Below are positions 24,758 through 31,840 of a stretch of DNA of 44,964 nt, one piece after another. The stretch is from a virus, in the IMG/VR virus record IMGVR_UViG_3300044974_000213, positions 1-44,964 of that record. One strand, given 5' to 3'. Numbering within the stretch: the first letter of the stretch is position 1; each line of letters opens with the position of its first letter. The notes under the pieces were generated by a model. That model made no database searches, was not told the origin of the DNA, and worked only from the letters and a program-made list of their open reading frames with translations. A program made the position numbers and the translations under genes.

Positions 24758-25118
24758 TGCCCCTCCAATCTGTCTTATCAGCTTTTCTTTCTAGTTTATC
24801 GAGTATTTGATCTAATTTCTTTCCTAGGCTTTCACCTAGGGTTTTAAGATCTTCTTTACGAGCATATTGCGTAGCCATTTGAGTTTCTAAATCTTCTAAC
24901 TTATCTAACTTTTTAGAGATATCTTGTAGCTGTTGATTAAGTTCGACTTTCTTCACATAATCGTTAGCAATAAGGATTTTAACATCACTAATAGCCTTTG
25001 CAACAGAATCGTTATCTGCCTCTAACTTATTAAACTTAGACATAAGTAGTCCCAATGCGGCTGTGGCAATCGTGCCTCCAGCACTCAATACGACATTTAC
25101 CCAATCTTGTGCTTCCAT
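24750..25118 (-). CDS. Membrane-anchored coiled-coil protein, possible lysis accessory
   Basis: About 122 residues starting MEAQDWVNVVLSAGGTIATA. AAGGATAAT precedes this ATG, which is chosen over an upstream in-frame one inside the terminase gene. A short hydrophobic segment (VLSAGGTIATAALGLLM) is followed by long heptad repeats (LEADNDSVAKAISDVKIL, LQDISKKLDKLEDLE). A membrane anchor plus coiled coil, beside the terminase, resembles small holin-like or spanin-like proteins of other phages. The role is not proven by sequence. Confidence 0.55.
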   Translation of the reverse strand: MEAQDWVNVVLSAGGTIATAALGLLMSKFNKLEADNDSVAKAISDVKILIANDYVKKVELNQQLQDISKKLDKLEDLETQMATQYARKEDLKTLGESLGKKLDQILDKLERKADKTDWRGNG

Positions 25119-25128
25119 TTTATTATCC

Positions 25129-26454
25129 TTAAAAGTTGAAACCACGAGAAACCCGTTTCCCGCCCGTTTGTATTGGATAGAGGTATTCTGTGGCATATCT
25201 AATACCATCAGAAAAATGCTCTATATTTTCGGACTTATCAATAGTCGCGATATCTAAGTTGCGGTCTGTCCATTTTGTTCTTTCAAGAGATAAAATAGTA
25301 CCGGAACATCTAGGATGTACATACAGGTCTATTTTACCTGAAGCTGTTAATAGTTTACGGTTTACAGCGGCTACACTATCAATAATAGGTGGTGCAGCCC
25401 TGTGCGCTCTACATATAATGCCATATGTCTCTAATATACTAAAGTCAGTACGGCCTACTGGAGCTGAAGTCTTTCTAGCACGACCAGAAGGATCTGGATA
25501 TGCATATATCTTATGGCCTTTATATTTTTCTTTAATAGCAATAGCTAGTGATTCTGTATCAGGATGCCCTTGGAACTCATCAATAAATTGCATTTGATGC
25601 CCTCTAAGTGTGAAGACACTAGAACATTGACGCATGACGTTAAAGTCAATACATATATGAACATCTTCACCTTCCATAAGGTCTTCTAATGTAGCGTCAA
25701 CATGTCTCTTACGATCAAAACAGTAGAATACACTGTTGCCTGATTCAGCAAATTGTGCTAAATACTCAGATGCCCATGTTACTGGGTCAATCTTATCTTT
25801 AATCTTTTCTATTTCTTGTTGATCTAAGAATGGCGATTGTAAATAATCATATTGATAAAATCCCCAATCAGGATCTGTTTCATGATATGTAGATAATGTA
25901 TGAAAGAAATTATATCCTTTGGGTGTACTAATAACTAGTGAACGCCCAGGACTTCTAGCACCATAACTTAATGCTCTTTTATTAGACCATCTAGTGGCAA
26001 TAGTAGGCTGTATTACAGACATCCATGCATCTTCAGCACCAAGACCTTTGGTACATGATGATATCTCATCCCATACGACAAAATAAGAACCCTTGCCACG
26101 CATACGTTCTACTGATTCATATGATAATAATCTTAATTCAACATTATTAGCGAACCAAAATCGTCCTAAGTCACGGGACATTTTGATAGCATAGTCTTCC
26201 ATTCCCAAGTCGTACGCTATTAAAGGAAAATAAATATCCTTTACTTGATCATAAGTAGGAGCAATGATGTACACTGTCTTATTAGGCACCTTAGCTGCTA
26301 GTTCGAGTAATTCAAATACAGCTGTAACTGCACATACAGCAGCCATATATGATTTACCCCAACCCCTTGCACAGCACACTACAGCATATCTTAATTTCTG
26401 CTCTACAAATAAATGTTTATATATTTCAGATTGTGCTGGATGAAGGTTAATCAT
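25129..26454 (-). CDS. Terminase large subunit
   Basis: A 441-residue protein starting MINLHPAQSEIYKHLFVEQK. The Walker A-like 'CARGWGKSYMA' is near residues 28-37, Walker B 'YFVVWDEIS' near 125-133, and the C-terminal RNase H-like nuclease starts with 'CIDFNVM' near residue 270. Acidic residues later include 'YAYPDPSG', a typical nuclease site element. It pumps DNA into the procapsid and cuts the concatemer. The order terS, two small membrane genes, terL is unusual but compact. Confidence 0.92.
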   Translation of the reverse strand: MINLHPAQSEIYKHLFVEQKLRYAVVCCARGWGKSYMAAVCAVTAVFELLELAAKVPNKTVYIIAPTYDQVKDIYFPLIAYDLGMEDYAIKMSRDLGRFWFANNVELRLLSYESVERMRGKGSYFVVWDEISSCTKGLGAEDAWMSVIQPTIATRWSNKRALSYGARSPGRSLVISTPKGYNFFHTLSTYHETDPDWGFYQYDYLQSPFLDQQEIEKIKDKIDPVTWASEYLAQFAESGNSVFYCFDRKRHVDATLEDLMEGEDVHICIDFNVMRQCSSVFTLRGHQMQFIDEFQGHPDTESLAIAIKEKYKGHKIYAYPDPSGRARKTSAPVGRTDFSILETYGIICRAHRAAPPIIDSVAAVNRKLLTASGKIDLYVHPRCSGTILSLERTKWTDRNLDIATIDKSENIEHFSDGIRYATEYLYPIQTGGKRVSRGFNF

Positions 26455-26623
26455 ATAGTACTAAGTCAATGAGATCATTTAAAACGCATATACCTAAATA
26501 CACCAATACAACAACAACCCATGTTGATGTCTCTAAAAAGGCATATGATGCAAACATAATTAAATTAGTAAACATTATAATGTAATCCAAATCAATAATA
26601 ATATCGCTACTGCTGTCTGACAT
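26447..26623 (-). CDS. Small membrane protein between the terminase genes
   Basis: A 58-residue protein starting MSDSSSDIIIDLDYIIMFTN. Two hydrophobic segments (YIIMFTNLIMFASYAFL and WVVVVLVYLGICVL) flank a short polar turn, a hairpin-like membrane topology. Its start lies out of frame inside the end of the upstream membrane gene (49 nt overlap), and its end overlaps the terL start by 8 nt (ATGATTAA). It may be a holin or antiholin; the evidence is topology and size only. Confidence 0.6.
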   Translation of the reverse strand: MSDSSSDIIIDLDYIIMFTNLIMFASYAFLETSTWVVVVLVYLGICVLNDLIDLVLYD

Positions 26624-26730
26624 AGTAGGGCCTTAATTGCTAGTTGTTCGTTTTTAGGGATAAAATAAATTGTTAACATCATCAATGCTACTTGTGAGAA
26701 CACAAATAACAGTTGAGCATTTTCACTCAT
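26575..26730 (-). CDS. Small membrane protein after the small terminase
   Basis: A 51-residue protein starting MSENAQLLFVFSQVALMMLT. Two hydrophobic segments (LLFVFSQVALMMLTIYFI and ALLCQTAVAILLLIWITL) are split by 'PKNEQLAIK'. The ATG overlaps the small terminase stop by 8 nt. It fits a class II holin in size and topology. The 49 nt out-of-frame overlap with the next membrane gene indicates a linked pair. Confidence 0.6.
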   Translation of the reverse strand: MSENAQLLFVFSQVALMMLTIYFIPKNEQLAIKALLCQTAVAILLLIWITL

Positions 26731-27157
26731 AATCGTCGTCGTCACTATCATTGTACTCCCCTATAACATGTGTATCACCTTCTTTAGTTAAATTAATAAC
26801 TAATGGGGATCTCATTTTATCTTCTATAATATTAGTCTCTGGAACACGTCCATATTTATAGCGCAACAGTTTATCTGACACAGCTGTCATCTTATCTATT
26901 AGGTTCATATGTGTCTGTTCATTATACCATTTAGTCTTACCTGTAGATGTTAATGGTACTATTTTGTTATCACGCCAGTCATTATAATATTGTAATTGTT
27001 CTTCTAAGAATCTATACTGGTGCACTAATGCTTCAATAGGATCAAACCCTAAATCTTTAAGCTTAGCTACACTCAAACGTCCACCAGCAGTTAAATTACT
27101 CAGACGTTGTATCTTGACACCATCTTCTCTCTTCAGTGGCTTTGTCTGTGTGTCCAT
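26723..27157 (-). CDS. Putative terminase small subunit
   Basis: A 144-residue protein starting MDTQTKPLKREDGVKIQRLS. It is helical with 'YRFLEEQLQYYNDWRDNKI' and a very acidic tail 'NDSDDDDYE'. It is the first gene after the major regulatory region and precedes the large terminase by two tiny genes. The N-terminal 'KLKDLGFDPIEALVHQYR' and 'YNEQTHMNLIDKMTAVSDKLLRYKYGRVPE' resemble DNA-recognition terminase small subunits. The call is by size, build and position. Confidence 0.6.
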   Translation of the reverse strand: MDTQTKPLKREDGVKIQRLSNLTAGGRLSVAKLKDLGFDPIEALVHQYRFLEEQLQYYNDWRDNKIVPLTSTGKTKWYNEQTHMNLIDKMTAVSDKLLRYKYGRVPETNIIEDKMRSPLVINLTKEGDTHVIGEYNDSDDDDYE

Positions 27158-27245
27158 AGTTTACTCACATTTCAGTTTGCATTCAATGAGTTACGTCTCC
27201 GTAGCCCTCTATTTTAAAAATTAACAATTATTTATTATTAATCTT

Positions 27246-27264
27246 AGGGTTAATTTAACGGGGT
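27246..27264 (-). promoter_or_regulatory. Conserved 19-bp motif, copy 3
   Basis: Identical to the other copies. On the minus strand it lies about 90 bp upstream of the terminase small subunit start. After it comes AAGATTAATAATAAATAATTG, an AT-rich stretch. It is the proximal member of the pair that precedes the long structural transcription unit. Confidence 0.65.
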
Positions 27265-27288
27265 TTTCTATATGTCTCAGCGCTCTGC

Positions 27289-27320
27289 CCTTTAGGAAAA
27301 AGTCAGGGATCCCCTAAAGG
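27289..27320. repeat. Inverted repeat CCTTTAGG/CCTAAAGG between the paired motifs
   Basis: Perfect 8-bp arms are separated by 16 nt that include GGGATCCC. There is no T-run on either strand, so it is not a plain terminator. It lies between copies 3 and 4 of the conserved motif and could be a protein-binding site or an RNA leader hairpin. Confidence 0.4.
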
Positions 27321-27401
27321 ATATATTTATTAGATTAATTATTATTGATTAATAACTAAGGATTAACAACTAATGGATTATAATTCAGGGGGAGCGGCTT
27401 T

Positions 27402-27420
27402 AGGGTTAATTTAACGGGGT
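27402..27420 (-). promoter_or_regulatory. Conserved 19-bp motif, copy 4
   Basis: Identical to the others and 156 bp upstream of copy 3. It lies just downstream of the strong terminator that ends the accessory operon, where a new promoter is expected. On the leftward side AAGCCGCTCCCCC follows, similar to the sequence next to copy 2. Confidence 0.65.
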
Positions 27421-27450
27421 TAGTTTAAAGGAATAAGTATAAAACAAAAG

Positions 27451-27497
27451 AAAAAAAAAATAAGGGGCCTCCTACCACCCCGAAGGGCAGTAGGAGG
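27451..27497 (-). terminator. Strong rho-independent terminator ending the accessory operon
   Basis: An 8-bp stem CCTCCTAC/GTAGGAGG has an inner CCC-CGAA-GGG stem, followed on the minus strand by GGCCCCTTA and ten consecutive T residues. It lies 10 nt after the last accessory gene and just before the conserved-motif promoter region. It clearly separates early/middle transcription from structural gene transcription. Confidence 0.85.
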
Positions 27498-27506
27498 GGG
27501 TAGGGA

Positions 27507-27863
27507 TCAGAATATCTCTTTAATTAAATCATGACTTGTTTCTTCGTGTTTATAATATCTCCCATCCTCATAGAACCAAGAACCATTACACGCTTGACCA
27601 AGTCTAGCAGCCCAATAATTACCATAATTATCGTAGTATTTAACAATATACCGATCACCGTCTGCGTTACTATATATGTGATTGATTTCTAGTTTCATAG
27701 GCATCACTAGAGACTCATTAGCAGATGTACATACACCATTCCCAAAATACCAATCAAGCTCTTCATTGAATAAATCAACACCGACAAATTTATCATCTTT
27801 TTCATATATTATATAAACACGATGATTGTCCCCATTTCTATACTCTTTGCCAACTTCAATCAT
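27507..27863 (-). CDS. Short 'GxxYxxxxG' beta-domain protein, two modules
   Basis: A 118-residue protein starting MIEVGKEYRNGDNHRVYIIY. Two copies of a beta module are visible: 'IEVGKEYRNGDNHRVYII' and 'LEINHIYSNADGDRYIVKYY'. Related modules occur in the proteins starting near 28413, 28991, 32232, 32656 and 34137. It is the last gene of the accessory operon, before the terminator. Function unknown; a small beta-barrel of phage accessory type. Confidence 0.6.
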   Translation of the reverse strand: MIEVGKEYRNGDNHRVYIIYEKDDKFVGVDLFNEELDWYFGNGVCTSANESLVMPMKLEINHIYSNADGDRYIVKYYDNYGNYWAARLGQACNGSWFYEDGRYYKHEETSHDLIKEIF

Positions 27864-28057
27864 TATCTTAACCCCATTGCAATTTCAATTTTAGCCAGAT
27901 CTTCTTCAGTTAACAAATAGCTTGACCAAGCATCAAGTTCATCATATGAAATCTTTACAGAGAAATTCTTTCCAGATTTTGAAATACATACTTCTGAGAT
28001 TCTATCAAGGTTAATCAATACATTAGTCCCTTGATCTGTGACTTTTATAAAGTTCAT
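27863..28057 (-). CDS. Short paralogue family protein (INLD type), member 1
   Basis: A 64-residue protein starting MNFIKVTDQGTNVLINLDRI. It shares with the genes starting near 28619, 29384 and 29572 an N-terminal 'FIxVT....xVxINLDxIxxV' strand pattern and a C-terminal helix ('YLLTEEDLAKIEIAMGLR'). The spacing is close to that of short FlbD-like phage proteins. It shares its boundary bases with both neighbours, so the operon is tightly coupled. Function unknown. Confidence 0.6.
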   Translation of the reverse strand: MNFIKVTDQGTNVLINLDRISEVCISKSGKNFSVKISYDELDAWSSYLLTEEDLAKIEIAMGLR

Positions 28058-28413
28058 TTTATTTTCTCCTTTAAAGGGTAGTGACTAGCGCATTCTGCTT
28101 TACCATCTATAGCATAGAGTGCAGTTGTGTGCCCGATGGTGTTAGGGTACATAATACCGATAACAGGATACCTTCCGCTAGGGCTAATACTAGCGATAAA
28201 CACGTGGTTATTCCAGTGATCTAACCATGTATCCCCTGCCTTAAGATCTAGTGGTTGTTCTAAGACTAAATCAACATATCCATGACCTTCTTTACTGTAC
28301 CATTCAAGATCACCACTAAACATGTTCTCGCCTACAAACTGATCGTGTTCTTTAAATAATATCCGAATACGTTGACCATTAAGATTCTTATACTCTTTGT
28401 CTACTTCAAGCAT
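28054..28413 (-). CDS. 'GxxYxxxxG' beta-domain protein, two modules
   Basis: A 119-residue protein starting MLEVDKEYKNLNGQRIRILF. The first module 'VDKEYKNLNGQRIRILF..HDQFVGENMFSGDLEWY' is close to that of the downstream 118-residue protein. The second, 'LKAGDTWLDHWNNHVFIASI...YPVIGIMY...ALYAIDGKA', contains the YPVxG and xDG signatures. It overlaps both neighbours by a few bases. Member of an expanded family of unknown function. Confidence 0.6.
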   Translation of the reverse strand: MLEVDKEYKNLNGQRIRILFKEHDQFVGENMFSGDLEWYSKEGHGYVDLVLEQPLDLKAGDTWLDHWNNHVFIASISPSGRYPVIGIMYPNTIGHTTALYAIDGKAECASHYPLKEKIK

Positions 28414-28619
28414 CTTGTAAGCTCCTTTTTTAATTTAATTGCTTCATCATCATCCACTGTAAATACTTCAAAAGGAGTATTTGGATTATCCTTATGATAA
28501 CAACGTACTTGAATATTGTTGTTATCTAGTATTCTAGTTATAATTGATGAAACACCGTCAAGATTTATATACACTGTAGTATAGACATCTTTACAATTTG
28601 TTGTAAGCGTTATGAACAT
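28401..28619 (-). CDS. Short paralogue family protein (INLD type), member 2
   Basis: About 72 residues starting MFITLTTNCKDVYTTVYINL. The ATG has TGTGGAGAATGAT in front and is preferred over one 11 codons upstream that lies inside the previous gene. 'TTVYINLDGVSSIITRI' and a C-terminal helix 'DDDEAIKLKKELTRCLK' match the other three members. Function unknown. Confidence 0.55.
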   Translation of the reverse strand: MFITLTTNCKDVYTTVYINLDGVSSIITRILDNNNIQVRCYHKDNPNTPFEVFTVDDDEAIKLKKELTRCLK

Positions 28620-28620
28620 A

Positions 28621-28788
28621 TCATTCTCCACAGGTCGCTTCATTTTGTTCAATGAAGTGATTCAGAATCTCTTGAGTGACAACAATAGTTGTCATACCTG
28701 GAATCGGTTGATTTGAGTACACAGCGCTGTCATAGATAACATATGGTGTACCGACTAAACTAATAAAATATAATGCACAGTAACTCAT
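28621..28788 (-). CDS. Small hypothetical protein
   Basis: A 55-residue protein starting MSYCALYFISLVGTPYVIYD. The ATG overlaps the end of the upstream gene by four bases and the stop lies next to the start of member 2 of the INLD family. It has a hydrophobic first half and ends 'QNEATCGE'. The tight coupling to both neighbours makes it likely to be real. Function unknown. Confidence 0.55.
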   Translation of the reverse strand: MSYCALYFISLVGTPYVIYDSAVYSNQPIPGMTTIVVTQEILNHFIEQNEATCGE

Positions 28789-28991
28789 TTCACTTCCTCA
28801 ATCAGGTCATTATCATCAAAATCGCCATTAATAAATTTTCCATCTAATGTAAATGTCGCGGGATCTAATATCCAGTCTTCGTATGTTGCAGCAATAACAG
28901 GATACGTAATATCTTTATCACCGATGTACACGACTTCCCAAATCTGTCCGTCTATGCTTTTGTACTTTTTGCCCACTTCTAATTTTAACAT
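28785..28991 (-). CDS. 'YPVxG-DG' beta-domain protein, one module
   Basis: A 68-residue protein starting MLKLEVGKKYKSIDGQIWEV. It is a clean single module: 'VGKKYKSIDGQIWEVVYIGD..ITYPVIAATY' then 'TFTLDGKFINGDFDDNDLIEEV'. The C-terminal 'DNDLIEEV' end is shared with the 69-residue protein at 32.5 kb (DNDLDLEE) and the 290-residue protein (SYEDLIKEV). It is the best template to define the family. Confidence 0.6.
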   Translation of the reverse strand: MLKLEVGKKYKSIDGQIWEVVYIGDKDITYPVIAATYEDWILDPATFTLDGKFINGDFDDNDLIEEVK

Positions 28992-29184
28992 TGTGTTTCT
29001 CCACTTTTGCTATGAATGTATGAATATGATGTCCACCAAGAATATCTCCAACCCATGCCATGACAATAGGTTTCTTAGAATACATCATATTGTGTTTGTA
29101 CTCAAACTTATCACCATCGATGTCAACGCCCGTGAAGGCGCTGACGTTTGACGATAATATTAAAAATAATATTATTAGAGGCAT
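28918..29184 (-). CDS. Small secreted protein with signal peptide
   Basis: About 88 residues starting MPLIILFLILSSNVSAFTGV. An N-terminal hydrophobic segment of 12 residues ends in 'NVSA', a good signal peptidase I site, followed by 'FTGVDIDGDKFEYKHN', a pattern seen in small exported phage proteins. It overlaps the start of the following gene by 74 nt, a large out-of-frame overlap that lowers confidence. A role outside the cytoplasm, such as superinfection exclusion, is only a guess. Confidence 0.5.
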   Translation of the reverse strand: MPLIILFLILSSNVSAFTGVDIDGDKFEYKHNMMYSKKPIVMAWVGDILGGHHIHTFIAKVEKHNVKIRSGQKVQKHRRTDLGSRVHR

Positions 29185-29384
29185 TCTTCCCACTTCTTGA
29201 ATTGTTCAATTACCTTCATTGAAGTTTCTCTTGAAACAATATACCGTCTAGTGTGTTCATTTGGCCCTTTATACTTTAGCGCAATTATACGCTTATCAAC
29301 AGCAATATTACGAACACTATTAGTATCAACACAAACGAGACTGCCTCTTTTTGTCATAAACTTAATTAACATAATTTGCTCCAT
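29175..29384 (-). CDS. Short paralogue family protein (INLD type), member 3
   Basis: A 69-residue protein starting MEQIMLIKFMTKRGSLVCVD. An alternative start is the MLIKF methionine. 'MLIKFMTKRGSLVCVDTNSVRNI' followed by a strand 'KRIIALKYKG' and a C-terminal helix 'RETSMKVIEQFKKWEECL' match the other members. Overlaps the next upstream gene by 19 nt. Function unknown. Confidence 0.55.
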   Translation of the reverse strand: MEQIMLIKFMTKRGSLVCVDTNSVRNIAVDKRIIALKYKGPNEHTRRYIVSRETSMKVIEQFKKWEECL

Positions 29385-29572
29385 TGGAATCTTAATGCAC
29401 GAGCTATTTCATGCCAAGTTTCATATGTGACAGTGTGGCATTTATTGTGAGTAGGATATGAAACGCCTACATAGTACTTCTTATCATCTGAATAAAGTGC
29501 TACACTCTCTGTTGCATTGAAGTTGATTGTAATTAACTCATCTTCTGTACTCTTAACTATTATAATGTTCAT
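29366..29572 (-). CDS. Short paralogue family protein (INLD type), member 4
   Basis: A 68-residue protein starting MNIIIVKSTEDELITINFNA. It has the shared N-terminal strands ('VKSTEDELITINFNATESVALY'), a middle 'KKYYVGVSYP' strand and the C-terminal helix 'YETWHEIARALRFQW'. It shares its start bases with the end of the HNH-like gene. Function unknown. Confidence 0.55.
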   Translation of the reverse strand: MNIIIVKSTEDELITINFNATESVALYSDDKKYYVGVSYPTHNKCHTVTYETWHEIARALRFQWSKLC

Positions 29573-30030
29573 GCGTCCATCCCAATAAATTTCATACCAA
29601 GTTCACTTCGTTGAGCATTTCTATACTCTAGTGCTTCTGTCAATGTTCTACATCTTTTTGAAATAACTTTACCTTTGTGATTCATAGCCACATCATACAC
29701 AACTCTTTCAGCTGATACTGTTGGTCTAATATTTCTATAAACACTTTTAACGCTTGTGCCATCTTTCAGATATAGATTTTCAATTCTAGTGTTCTGTTTA
29801 TTATTGTCAACATAGCCCAGATAATCCAATTGCGTAAGTTCATCGCCATGATGATATGTCCACACAAGGCGTGCCGCAACATACATCCTATGGTTTACCT
29901 GAATGATTCGATTTCTATCAGGATCGAACCTTACAGCGTTGTGGCTTTGCTTAAATTTTGAATCTCTCCAATATAAGCAACCTGTTATCGCGTCATAATC
30001 GAATAATCTTCTAACTTCTTTTTGATTCAT
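29569..30030 (-). CDS. HNH homing endonuclease-like protein lacking the catalytic His
   Basis: A 153-residue protein starting MNQKEVRRLFDYDAITGCLY. 'LFDYDAITGCLYWRD' followed by 'VNHRMYVAARLVWTYHHGDE' and 'NTRIENLYLKD' is the layout of phage HNH endonucleases. The usual 'xDHxxG' catalytic segment reads 'LDYLGYVDNNKQNTRIENL': the Asp remains but Tyr replaces the expected His. The C-terminal 'YDVAMNHKGKVISKRCRTLTEALEYRN' resembles an AP2-type DNA-binding domain. It may be a domesticated DNA-binding protein. Confidence 0.65.
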   Translation of the reverse strand: MNQKEVRRLFDYDAITGCLYWRDSKFKQSHNAVRFDPDRNRIIQVNHRMYVAARLVWTYHHGDELTQLDYLGYVDNNKQNTRIENLYLKDGTSVKSVYRNIRPTVSAERVVYDVAMNHKGKVISKRCRTLTEALEYRNAQRSELGMKFIGMDA

Positions 30031-30355
30031 TTGAAATACCTTTTAGTAATGTTGAAAATTTTCCGACAGCTGGTAGCTCCCGGTTTGCAATGTATAAGTT
30101 ACAAATCTTTATGTTGAATGAATTTCCATCTTTATACTGCAGTCTTTTATCAGGCCATTCACCATAATATAATCGCCATGCAAGACGCCCCATTGTTGTT
30201 TGCATTCTCCCTTGACGTGAATTAATTAAATATTGTCCACCTCTTTGGCTATTTGCAGTAAAGCCTAAAATCCAACCAAAGATAGACACAACTTTACCTT
30301 CTATAGGATCATATTTGTAATAGCCACTCTCTATCCACTTATCAAATTCTTTCAT
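30011..30355 (-). CDS. Second degenerate HNH-like protein
   Basis: A 114-residue protein starting MKEFDKWIESGYYKYDPIEG. It has 'YYKYDPIEGKVVS', 'GRLAWRLYYGEWPDKRLQYKDGNSFNIKICNLYIANRE'. In active HNH proteins the corresponding segment is IDHxDGNxxNNRxxNLR; here 'LQYKDGNSFNIKICNL' lacks both the Asp and His. It overlaps the downstream HNH-like gene by 20 nt. Two adjacent inactive-looking copies suggest a shared non-nuclease role or decay. Confidence 0.6.
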   Translation of the reverse strand: MKEFDKWIESGYYKYDPIEGKVVSIFGWILGFTANSQRGGQYLINSRQGRMQTTMGRLAWRLYYGEWPDKRLQYKDGNSFNIKICNLYIANRELPAVGKFSTLLKGISNESKRS

Positions 30356-30360
30356 AACTG

Positions 30361-31035
30361 TTAACCATTGTTAATAAAACCTAATACATCACGACCTAAG
30401 ATAATTAAATCGTTTTCACTAATATTGTCTGCTAAAATCAATATTGAGCCATTCTTAATTTCTACTAAGAATTCATAATCATTTCTAGCAAATTTAATTG
30501 TTCTACCTTCCGAACTTATAACACTAAATGCGCCTGATGTTACGTCAGGTTTGAGGCTAATGCCTGATTGAGTGGAAATAATTTCCTTTAAGCGTTTAAA
30601 TGCTTCGTCACTTGCTAAAGATACTTTAACTTCCATCCCATCAATTTTACAAGCAGGATATAAAAGTTTTATTAATTCCAATTCAGCATTAGTAGAGCAT
30701 TTTAATGTTTTATACTCAAGTGTAACAATTGCATTTTTAGGAAAAGTCTGTAAGGCTTTATCTAAAGCCAATCCTAAAAATTCATTGATTAAACCTCTTT
30801 TTCTATATGCAGCGTACGGAATATTTGCATACATTTGAGTCTCTTCTGGTAATTCAAATACTACACGCATTTGAGCTTCCCTTGAAGTATTTAAAAGATC
30901 TTCTTCAGAAACTAGAGACACACCTATTAGCGCTAATTCATTGCATTTTTCAACTAAAGTTTTACCTTCATTACGAGCAATAGTTATAACCTGGTCACGA
31001 ACTTTATGTGTTGTGTATATGGTAATTGTTTTCAT
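30361..31035 (-). CDS. Hypothetical protein, 224 residues
   Basis: It starts MKTITIYTTHKVRDQVITIA, with AAAGGAAAT about 8 nt before the ATG. The first 50 residues ('HKVRDQVITIARNEGKTLVEKCNELALIGVSL') look like a ribbon-helix-helix or short helical domain. The middle has 'AYRKRGLINEFLGLALDKAL' and the C-terminus is beta-rich. It is the first gene after a terminator and begins the operon that runs to 27.5 kb. DNA-binding is possible but not shown. Confidence 0.55.
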   Translation of the reverse strand: MKTITIYTTHKVRDQVITIARNEGKTLVEKCNELALIGVSLVSEEDLLNTSREAQMRVVFELPEETQMYANIPYAAYRKRGLINEFLGLALDKALQTFPKNAIVTLEYKTLKCSTNAELELIKLLYPACKIDGMEVKVSLASDEAFKRLKEIISTQSGISLKPDVTSGAFSVISSEGRTIKFARNDYEFLVEIKNGSILILADNISENDLIILGRDVLGFINNG

Positions 31036-31059
31036 TTGGCATTTCCTTTGAATTTGATT

Positions 31060-31089
31060 AAAAACCCCTCAACCATTAAGGTCAAGGGG
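31060..31089 (-). terminator. Terminator after the 204-residue gene
   Basis: On the minus strand CCCCTTGACC pairs with GGTTGAGGGG (two G-U pairs) around a 5-nt loop, followed by TTTTT. It ends the single-gene unit upstream. Confidence 0.8.
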
Positions 31090-31102
31090 TGTTTGTTAAA
31101 AA

Positions 31103-31717
31103 TTACTTACCAGCTTTTGCTTCACGTTTTAAACGATTAGCTTCACGTTTTGCAGCCAATTCAGCTACAGCTTCTGGGCCTTTAGACTCAGCTTCTGCAT
31201 CTTCTTCAGCACGTTTCTTAGCTTGGTATTCTGCTAAACCAGCAGCAGCTTTGGGTGACACTTCGCGTTTTTCAACGCCAGCGCTATAAGCTTCCAAGAT
31301 AGCAGCAGAGTTACTAACAACATAATCAGCAAGTTCAGGATTACCTGATGCTTGTAAGATTTCTGTTTTAGCGGCTTCTACTTTTTCTTCAGCAGTTAAA
31401 CGTTTTACAGCAGGCCATCTGAACGAATCTAAGACAGCTTTTGCATTGTCAAATAAGAAACCTGAAGTGATTTCCGCAAGTGCTTTTTCCAATTTGTTAT
31501 AATCAGATTTAGTCACACGACGAATAGTACCACTTTCGAAAGCAGATTCAACTGTGTCTTGGTTATCAACTAACCATTCTGCAACGTCTGTTTGATTGCT
31601 TACAGCTGTTAACATAGCTGCTAAAATCAATGGACGTCTAACAAAGTTTAATGCTTCTGCTTTAGTTGCAAATGTTTGACCGTTTACTACGAATGCTTGT
31701 TGGATTTGGACTGACAT
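31103..31717 (-). CDS. Abundant-type hypothetical protein in a single-gene transcription unit
   Basis: A 204-residue protein starting MSVQIQQAFVVNGQTFATKA, with TTAAGGAATTC before the ATG. It is helical, Ala- and Glu-rich, with a Lys/Arg-rich tail 'KREANRLKREAKAGK'. An N-terminal 'FVVNGQTFATKAEALNFVRRP' segment resembles the start of small phage DNA-associated proteins. It has its own upstream 19-bp motif and its own terminator, so it is likely made in large amounts. It could be a DNA-binding or virion-associated protein; no family is recognised. Confidence 0.65.
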   Translation of the reverse strand: MSVQIQQAFVVNGQTFATKAEALNFVRRPLILAAMLTAVSNQTDVAEWLVDNQDTVESAFESGTIRRVTKSDYNKLEKALAEITSGFLFDNAKAVLDSFRWPAVKRLTAEEKVEAAKTEILQASGNPELADYVVSNSAAILEAYSAGVEKREVSPKAAAGLAEYQAKKRAEEDAEAESKGPEAVAELAAKREANRLKREAKAGK

Positions 31718-31840
31718 GATGAATTCCTTAAGATAAATTATTAATTAATATTTATCTGTGCGGTCCCACTTAGTGCGCTTTTGCCCAATGCTCTTACAGT
31801 TCTTAATACGAGATGAGAATCTAACTTCTTATTTGAAATT

